A program made the translations under genes and the position numbers. The notes below the pieces were generated by a model, which worked only from the letters and a program-made list of their open reading frames with translations, searched no databases and was not told the origin of the DNA. From the NCBI GenBank assembly GCA_015065135.1, contig SVQY01000022.1:1-36321 (forward strand): a DNA stretch of 36,321 bases, given 5' to 3'. Below, piece by piece: positions 31,049 through 36,321 of the stretch (position 1 is its first letter; every line of letters begins with the position of its first letter). Origin of the DNA: Oscillospiraceae bacterium (GTDB taxonomy: Bacteria; Bacillota; Clostridia; Oscillospirales; CAG-272).

Positions 31049-31926
31049 ACGTTTCCGAAATGCTGCGTGCCAACGCCGCGTTGGTGGATGCGGCCCTGAC
31101 GAGATATACCGCCGAGGAGGATGCCGATTTTGCCGAGGAGCTGGCTGCAGAGCGCTATAGCCTGCTGGCCCGTGCCAAGCGCATCCGCCCCACGCTGGTG
31201 CTGGAATTCTGCCGACTGTTTGGCGGCTCCGATGAAGCTGCCTTGCCCCTTGCGGCAGCTGTGGAGATGATACACACCTATTCCTTGATCCACGATGATC
31301 TGCCGTGTATGGATGATGATGACCTACGCCGCGGTCGTCCGACCTGCCACAAGGCATACGGCGAGGCCACGGCACTGCTGGCGGGCGATGGACTGCTGAC
31401 CCGCGCCTTCGGCGTTGCTGCGACTGCGCCCCTACCCGATGCAGACCTGCGCCGCGCCATACTGGCTCTTTCCCGCAAGGCGGGCAGCTTTGGCATGATC
31501 GGCGGTCAGGTCATGGATCTTGCAGGGGAGGGGAAGCAGCTGCCTCTCTCATATCTGTTGAAGCTGCACGCCCATAAGACCGGCGCGCTGATCGCGCTTT
31601 CTGCCGAGCTTGGCTGCATTGCCGCCGGCGTTCCCGAGGGGGATGCGCGCATCGCTGCCGCGCTGCAGTATGCCGAGGGCATCGGTCTTTCCTTCCAGAT
31701 CGTGGATGACGTGCTGGATGTGACCGCCGATGCGGCAACTCTTGGAAAAAGCATCGGCTCTGACCAAAAATGTGAAAAAACGACCTTTCTTTCTTTTTAT
31801 GACACAGAAGGCGCGTTGGCATATGCAGGCGCGATGACCGATGAAGCCAAAAACGCTCTTCGTCCGCTGCCCGGCAGCGAGCGATTGCTGGCGCTGGCAG
31901 ACTTTTTGCTGAAACGAAACTACTGA
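31045..31926 (+). CDS. ispA: Polyprenyl synthase, probable farnesyl diphosphate synthase
   Basis: A 293-residue all-helical enzyme condensing IPP with allylic diphosphates to a short-chain product (C15, possibly C20). The first aspartate-rich motif is HDDLPCMDDDDLRRGRPT (near 91-108) and the second is FQIVDDVLDVT (near 217-227). GGQVMDL is also present. The sequence after the second motif (GKSIGSDQKCEKTTFLSFYD) deviates slightly from the usual GKxxGKD. The ATG at 31045 has AGGAGG just upstream and overlaps the xseB stop. dxs, which usually follows ispA in this operon, is missing here. Confidence 0.92.
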   Translation: MNVSEMLRANAALVDAALTRYTAEEDADFAEELAAERYSLLARAKRIRPTLVLEFCRLFGGSDEAALPLAAAVEMIHTYSLIHDDLPCMDDDDLRRGRPTCHKAYGEATALLAGDGLLTRAFGVAATAPLPDADLRRAILALSRKAGSFGMIGGQVMDLAGEGKQLPLSYLLKLHAHKTGALIALSAELGCIAAGVPEGDARIAAALQYAEGIGLSFQIVDDVLDVTADAATLGKSIGSDQKCEKTTFLSFYDTEGALAYAGAMTDEAKNALRPLPGSERLLALADFLLKRNY

Positions 31927-31933
31927 GGTGCTT

Positions 31934-32458
31934 ATGTTAGAATTGCGTAGAATCATCATTGATCTTTTTACCAATCCGATGATCTTGTGCGCTACCTTCT
32001 CCTGGCTGGTCGCGCAATTTCTCAAAATTTTTACCACGCCAAAGTTCCGTATGGACAAATCGGTGCTGCACGTATTGTTCGGCAGCGGCGGTATGCCCAG
32101 CTCGCACTCGGCGGCGGTCTTCGGAGCGGCCATTTCCATCGGTCTGCACGAGGGCTTTGACTCTGCCGTGTTCGCCGTGGTCGGTGTTCTGGCGATGGTC
32201 GTGGTACGGGATGCCACCGGCATCCGCCGCGAGGCGGGAAAGCACGCCGCGATGCTCAATCAGATCACCGAGGAGCTGAACAAGGAAAAGGAGCACGAAA
32301 ATGAGGAAAATGCCTTTGAGCATACGCTGAAGGTGCTGCTGGGCCACACCCCCCTGCAGGTGTTCTTCGGTGCGATCCTCGGTGTGGCGATGGCCTTCAT
32401 CTGCCATTATTGGATCTTTCCCCTGATGCTGGCCGAGCACGTGCTGCCGCTTGTCTGA
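31934..32458 (+). CDS. DUF212 / divergent PAP2 family membrane protein
   Basis: A 174-residue protein with about four membrane segments, similar to YuiD-type proteins. The characteristic GSGGMPSSHSAAVFGAA (near 52-68) and RDATGIRREAGKHAAMLNQI (about 93-112) are clear. The motif resembles the PSGH part of PAP2 phosphatases, but enzymatic activity is unproven for the family. The ATG at 31934 is preferred over a GTG at 31928 because GAGG then lies at a proper distance. It sits between ispA and tlyA where dxs is normally found; a role in prenyl-phosphate metabolism is an inference only. Confidence 0.87.
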   Translation: MLELRRIIIDLFTNPMILCATFSWLVAQFLKIFTTPKFRMDKSVLHVLFGSGGMPSSHSAAVFGAAISIGLHEGFDSAVFAVVGVLAMVVVRDATGIRREAGKHAAMLNQITEELNKEKEHENEENAFEHTLKVLLGHTPLQVFFGAILGVAMAFICHYWIFPLMLAEHVLPLV

Positions 32459-32459
32459 T

Positions 32460-33242
32460 ATGAGACTGGATCTGTATCTGACCGAGCGCGGTCTTGCCGA
32501 TAGCCGCAGCAGGGCCAAGCGCCTGATCGAAAGCGGTGCCGTTCTGGTGGACGGCGTTCCGGCGGACAAGGCCGGTTTTGAGATCAAGGGCGAGCCAACG
32601 GTGACCGTCAAAGAGGAGCGCTTTGTGGGAAGGGGCGGCGAAAAGCTTTCTGCGGCGCTTTCCTGCTTTTCCATTGATCCCACGGGACTGCGTGCGCTGG
32701 ATATCGGCGCTTCTACCGGCGGCTTTACCGATTGCCTGCTGCAAAACGGTGCGGCGGCTGTGGTGGCGGTCGATGCCGGCTGCGGTCAGCTGCATCCGCG
32801 ACTTGTGGCGGACCCCCGTGTGACCAATCTTGAAAAATACAATGCCCGCGAGCTTTCGGTGCAGGATGTTGGCACCGTTTCGCTGGTGGTGATGGACGTT
32901 TCCTTTATCTCTCAGACTTATATTCTGCCTCGGATCCCCGCGGTACTTGCCCCCGGTGGCCGTGTGGTCACATTGATCAAGCCTCAATTTGAGGCGGGCA
33001 GAGAGGCGCTGAACAAAAACGGGATCGTAAAAGCTCCACGAGACCGCGTGCGCGCCGTGCGCCGCGTTTTACAGGCTGCGGGCGACTGTGGTCTTTGCTG
33101 CAGGGGGCTTGCGCCCTCTCCGATACTCGGAGGAGACGGTAACGTGGAATTTTTGGCTTACTTTGAACAGGGCGCATCGGCGGAGCTGAATGTCGCTGTG
33201 CCTGTAGAAAAAACTGTTTTGGAAGGGGTGATCTACCGATGA
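32460..33242 (+). CDS. tlyA: TlyA family rRNA methyltransferase
   Basis: A 260-residue protein with an N-terminal S4 RNA-binding domain (RLDLYLTERGLADSRSRAKRLIESGAVLVDG, 2-32) and a FtsJ-like methyltransferase domain (LDIGASTGGFTDCLLQNGA near 81; VMDVSFIS near 147, the K-D-K-E type region; LIKPQFEAG near 177). It probably 2'-O-methylates cytidines of 16S and/or 23S rRNA, as known for TlyA. The ATG at 32460 lies one base after the preceding stop, with no clear ribosome site, so translation is probably coupled. It overlaps nadK by 4 bp. Confidence 0.92.
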   Translation: MRLDLYLTERGLADSRSRAKRLIESGAVLVDGVPADKAGFEIKGEPTVTVKEERFVGRGGEKLSAALSCFSIDPTGLRALDIGASTGGFTDCLLQNGAAAVVAVDAGCGQLHPRLVADPRVTNLEKYNARELSVQDVGTVSLVVMDVSFISQTYILPRIPAVLAPGGRVVTLIKPQFEAGREALNKNGIVKAPRDRVRAVRRVLQAAGDCGLCCRGLAPSPILGGDGNVEFLAYFEQGASAELNVAVPVEKTVLEGVIYR

Positions 33243-34114
33243 AGAGGTGTGCGATCATCACAAATTTCAATATCTACGACAAGGCGGGTGCCGCCATGCG
33301 CGTAGCGGAGGAGCTGCTGTCTCTCGGCGCCGAGGTATTGCTTTCCTCGGTCAACAAGGATAAGATCTTCCGGATGCACAAGAACCGTCGGGAGTACGTA
33401 TATCTGCCGCCGGAGGAAATCTACGCTGCGGCCGATTGCATCGTGGTGCTGGGAGGGGACGGCTCGATTCTGGATGCGTCACGGCGTGCCGCTCCTCTCG
33501 GTAAGCCGCTGTTGGGCATCAACATGGGGCGTCTCGGTTATATGGCCGAGCTGGAGATGGGCGAGATTTCTTTGCTTTCCAAGCTGATAGCGGGGGAGTT
33601 TGAGATCGACGAGCGCTCGATGCTCTCGGTCGGTGTTTATACCCAGAGCGGTACCAAGAAGACCGAGGTATTTGCACTCAACGATGCAGTCATTTCCAAC
33701 GGCTCTGTGGCGCGCATTGTGGATATTGAGCTGTATGAGGGCGGCGAGCTGGTCTCCGGATACCGCGCTGACGGAATGATCGTGGCTACGCCTACCGGCT
33801 CTACGGCCTATTCCATGTCGGCCGGCGGGCCGATCACCGACCCGCATCTGCCCTGCTTCCTGGTCACGCCGGTCTGCCCCCATTCGCTGACCGCGCGGCC
33901 GCTGCTTTTCCGCGACGATGCCGTGATCGAGCTCAAAAACGTCTGTCAGCGTGAAAAGATGCTCTATCTGACGGTGGACGGCCGCAACAATATCGAGATC
34001 TATCGCGGCGACGTGGTGCGCATCACGCGCGCCGAAATGACCACGCGCCTGATCCGCCTGCGTCAGGGCGGCTTTTACAATCGTTTGCAAAGCAAAATGT
34101 ATGGCCATACTTAA
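33239..34114 (+). CDS. nadK: NAD kinase
   Basis: A 291-residue enzyme making NADP from NAD and ATP (or polyphosphate). The motif GGDGSILDASR (72-82), the LGINMGRLGYMAE block (near 94), ALNDAVI (near 148) and ATPTGSTAYSMSAGGP (near 184) are all canonical. It overlaps tlyA by 4 bp (ATGA) and is followed by argR 14 bp later, the standard clostridial order. Confidence 0.95.
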   Translation: MKRCAIITNFNIYDKAGAAMRVAEELLSLGAEVLLSSVNKDKIFRMHKNRREYVYLPPEEIYAAADCIVVLGGDGSILDASRRAAPLGKPLLGINMGRLGYMAELEMGEISLLSKLIAGEFEIDERSMLSVGVYTQSGTKKTEVFALNDAVISNGSVARIVDIELYEGGELVSGYRADGMIVATPTGSTAYSMSAGGPITDPHLPCFLVTPVCPHSLTARPLLFRDDAVIELKNVCQREKMLYLTVDGRNNIEIYRGDVVRITRAEMTTRLIRLRQGGFYNRLQSKMYGHT

Positions 34115-34128
34115 ACGTGAGGTAAATT

Positions 34129-34581
34129 ATGAAAAGTAACAGACAAAAGAAGATCCTGGAGATCGTAAACCGCTATACTGTGGAAACGCAGGATGATCTG
34201 ATCGACCGTCTGGAGGTCGAGGGCTTTATGGTCACGCAGGCCACTGTTTCCCGCGATATCCGTGAGCTGCAGCTCTCCAAGGTGCTGACCGGCAAGGGTA
34301 CATACCGCTACGTGGCTCCCAAAAAGGAGGATATGGCGAGCGGCATCAAGTTCAATGCGGCGTTGGTGGAGTCCATTATTTCGGTGGAGTATGCGCAGAA
34401 TATCGTGGTCATCAAGACCTATCCCGGCCTTGCCAATGCGGTCGCCAGCGGCATCGATAATCTTGCCATTGCCGATGTGCTGGGCTGTGTGGCGGGTGAC
34501 GATACCATATTTGTGGCTACAAAGCAAGAGGGCTCTGCCAAGCTATTCAGCGAGCGCATTCGCATTATGATGAGAGGATAA
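34129..34581 (+). CDS. argR: Arginine repressor ArgR/AhrC
   Basis: A 150-residue hexameric regulator of arginine metabolism. The N-terminal winged helix has VETQDDLIDRLEVEGFMVTQATVSRDIRELQL (about 17-48). The C-terminal oligomerisation and arginine-binding domain has TYPGLANAVASGID and GCVAGDDTIFVA. The start has GTGAGG upstream. No arginine biosynthesis gene is in the window; the only arginine-linked gene is argS. Confidence 0.95.
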   Translation: MKSNRQKKILEIVNRYTVETQDDLIDRLEVEGFMVTQATVSRDIRELQLSKVLTGKGTYRYVAPKKEDMASGIKFNAALVESIISVEYAQNIVVIKTYPGLANAVASGIDNLAIADVLGCVAGDDTIFVATKQEGSAKLFSERIRIMMRG

Positions 34582-34586
34582 GACCG

Positions 34587-36260
34587 ATGTTAGAGTCTCT
34601 GCATATTGAAAATATGGCGGTGATCTCTCGGCTTGACGTGGATTTTTCCAAAGGACTTTCTGTGATCACCGGTGAGACCGGCTCGGGCAAATCGGTGATG
34701 ATCGACTCTCTTGCGTTTTTGCTTGGTGGAAAGCCGGCAAGGGAACTGGTCCGTACCGGTGAGGAGATCGCTGTGGTCAGCGGTATCTTTACCGATGTGG
34801 GCGAGGGCTGCCTTGCCTATCTTCGTGAAATGGGCATCGATGCGGACGAGGAGCTGCTGCTCCAGCGCACGCTGACAGCGGAGGGTAAGGTCAAGAGCCG
34901 CTTGAACGGTCGCGTGATCCCACAAACGATGCTGAAGGAGCTGGCCGGTCATCTGGTCAGCATTCACGGGCAAAACGACAATCAGCTGCTGCTGCGTCGC
35001 GAGACCCAGGCAAAGCTGCTGGACGGCGTGGCCGCGCTCGGCGAAGCGTTGACACAGTATCAGACGATCTATGCAAAAGCCAAAGAGATCCGCGAGGCTT
35101 TGGCTGCCCTGCGTCGGGATAGCGCGGAGATCAACCGATTGCGGGATATCCTCTCCTTTCAGATCGGTGAGATCGATGCCGCTGCGTTGAAGGCAGGGGA
35201 GGAGGAGACGCTCCTTGCCCGTCGCACAAAGCTGCAGAATGCCGAAAAGATCGCCAAGCAGGCCTCCTTTACCTACCGTGTGCTTTATGGCAGCGAAAAG
35301 GGCTCTGCCGCATTGATCCTGGAGCGCGCCTCCCAGGCGATGCACCAGCTGGCGGCCGTGATCCCGGATGCCGCCGAGGCGGCGGAAAAGCTGCTGCAGA
35401 TGCGCTATGAGGTGGAGGACATCGCCAATACCGCGCGCGATCTGGCCGAGGATACCGACGGGGATCCCACCGCGGCGCTCAACAAGGTGGAGAGCAGATT
35501 GGATGCCATTACCAAGCTTTGTCGCAAGTACGGTGAGGATATTCCTGCCGTACTGGCATTCCGTGCCGATGCTGCCGCCAGGCTCTCGGCTCTGGAGCAT
35601 TCGGAGGATGAGGAAGCGCGCCTGCTTGCCGAGCAAGCGAAGCTTGAAGCCGAGCTGCGCGAGCTTGCCGCCACGCTGCACGGGGCGCGTGCGACTGCTG
35701 CTGTTGAGATCAGCCGACGCGTGCAGGAGGAGCTTGCCTTTCTGGATATGCCGTCGGTCCGCTTTGAGATCACCGTTAAGGCTACCGATCGCTATACTGT
35801 TACCGGTCATGACGAGGTGCTGTTTTGCATCGCCACCAATCCCGGTGAGCCCCTGGCACCTTTGGATAAGATCGCTTCGGGCGGTGAGCTTGCCCGTATG
35901 ATGCTGGCGCTGCGCAGCGTGCTGAATGACCGCGACGGGGTGGCAACTGCCGTGTTTGACGAGGTGGATACCGGTATTTCGGGCAAGACCGCCCGTAAGA
36001 TCGGCATCAAGCTTGCCGGCATCGGCCAAAGCACGCAGGTGCTTTGCATCACCCACTCGGCACAGATCGCATCGCTTGCCACCGCTCATTATAAAATCGC
36101 CAAGCACGCGGAAAATGACCGCGCCTTTACCACCGTGACTCCCTTGGACGAGGCCGGGCGTGTTTCGGAGGTGGCGCGGATCCTCGGAGGCCTTTCGGTC
36201 ACCGAAACGCAGGTGCAGGCGGCGCGTGAGATGATCGAGGAGGGAAAGGAATACCGATGA
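34587..36260 (+). CDS. recN: DNA repair protein RecN
   Basis: A 557-residue SMC-like ATPase acting early at double-strand breaks. The N-terminus has LHIENMAVISRLDVDF and Walker A in TGETGSGKSVMIDSL (28-42), then a Q-loop HGQNDNQLLL (near 131). A helical coiled-coil region spans roughly 160-390. The C-terminal ABC signature KIASGGELARMMLAL and Walker B VFDEVDTGISGKTA are near 427 and 455. It lies 5 bp after argR and overlaps the next start by 4 bp. In spore-formers spoIVB and spo0A often follow; here they do not. Confidence 0.95.
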   Translation: MLESLHIENMAVISRLDVDFSKGLSVITGETGSGKSVMIDSLAFLLGGKPARELVRTGEEIAVVSGIFTDVGEGCLAYLREMGIDADEELLLQRTLTAEGKVKSRLNGRVIPQTMLKELAGHLVSIHGQNDNQLLLRRETQAKLLDGVAALGEALTQYQTIYAKAKEIREALAALRRDSAEINRLRDILSFQIGEIDAAALKAGEEETLLARRTKLQNAEKIAKQASFTYRVLYGSEKGSAALILERASQAMHQLAAVIPDAAEAAEKLLQMRYEVEDIANTARDLAEDTDGDPTAALNKVESRLDAITKLCRKYGEDIPAVLAFRADAAARLSALEHSEDEEARLLAEQAKLEAELRELAATLHGARATAAVEISRRVQEELAFLDMPSVRFEITVKATDRYTVTGHDEVLFCIATNPGEPLAPLDKIASGGELARMMLALRSVLNDRDGVATAVFDEVDTGISGKTARKIGIKLAGIGQSTQVLCITHSAQIASLATAHYKIAKHAENDRAFTTVTPLDEAGRVSEVARILGGLSVTETQVQAAREMIEEGKEYR

Positions 36261-36321
36261 AGACCAAGACCAATGCTATGCGGCGACTGGATGCCGCCAA
36301 GATCCCTTATGAGGTGTTTGA
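36257..36321 (+). CDS. Start of a YbaK/EbsC-type Cys-tRNA(Pro) deacylase (cut by window end)
   Basis: Only the first 21 codons are visible, beginning MKTKTNAMRRLDAAKIPYEVF, which resembles the N-terminus of YbaK-type proteins that clear mischarged Cys-tRNA-Pro. It overlaps recN by 4 bp (ATGA) with AGGGAAAGG upstream, so it belongs to the same operon. The identification rests on this short stretch. Confidence 0.7.
   Translation, partial: MKTKTNAMRRLDAAKIPYEVF

Noticed and set aside
1-36321. CRISPR arrays, tRNA or rRNA genes, prophage or defence genes
   Set aside because: Reading both strands gave no regularly spaced repeats, cloverleaf-like sequence or recognisable phage or defence proteins.

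Overview
The window reads as a chromosomal segment of a Clostridia-type Bacillota bacterium with moderate GC. The evidence is the gene order nusB–xseA–xseB–ispA–tlyA–nadK–argR–recN, the sigma-A-like promoters with 17-bp spacers, the strong purine-rich ribosome binding sites, the SpoVB/MurJ-like flippase, the GTP-type PEP carboxykinase and the rubredoxin. No tRNA, rRNA, CRISPR array, transposase or phage gene was seen. Nearly all the coding capacity is accounted for by 31 protein genes, two of them cut by the window edges, plus one gene fragment.

Layout. (1) 1–8.2 kb, plus strand, housekeeping: 3' end of mutL, tgt, the tldD/tldE pair, argS, a YebC/PmpR protein, an intergenic region with two exact 76-bp direct repeats, and a histidine phosphatase. 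(2) 8.4–12.1 kb: a polysaccharide flippase, an NhaC-type antiporter with a consensus promoter, and rplS (L19) behind a structured-looking leader. (3) 12.2–19.8 kb, a glycoside-use locus: ROK sugar kinase and GH2 beta-mannosidase-like enzyme on plus, converging on GH78 alpha-L-rhamnosidase and an atypical RpiB/LacAB isomerase on minus, with an AraC regulator divergent from the rhamnosidase. The divergent promoters are both readable, with a direct repeat between them. (4) 19.8–25.1 kb: a 277-bp copy of the 3' end of pckA, then a cassette with a second AraC regulator divergent from two Gfo/Idh/MocA oxidoreductases, then intact pckA in the same orientation as the fragment. (5) 25.3–28.0 kb: SpoVB-like flippase (minus), cytidylate-kinase-like protein and a 58-aa rubredoxin (plus). 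(6) 28.2–36.3 kb: a tightly packed plus-strand operon nusB, Kae1/TsaD-like protein, xseA, xseB, ispA, a DUF212/PAP2-like membrane protein, tlyA, nadK, argR, recN and the start of a YbaK-type deacylase.

How it fits together. Region 3 looks like intracellular processing of imported rhamnose- and mannose-type glycosides: no glycosidase has a signal peptide, and no transporter or L-rhamnose catabolic gene is present. The region 4 cassette looks inserted at the 3' end of pckA. It is flanked by a truncated and an intact copy that differ only at four synonymous positions, which fits Campbell-type integration of DNA carrying a pckA 3' end from a close relative. Region 6 keeps the classical clostridial order but has no dxs between ispA and tlyA and no spoIVB/spo0A directly after recN.

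The most notable points are the pckA duplication and its cassette, the second Gfo/Idh protein lacking the usual cofactor and catalytic motifs, the RpiB-family and ROK proteins with substituted signature residues, and the 76-bp intergenic repeats. All functional calls rest on motif recognition by eye; no search was run.
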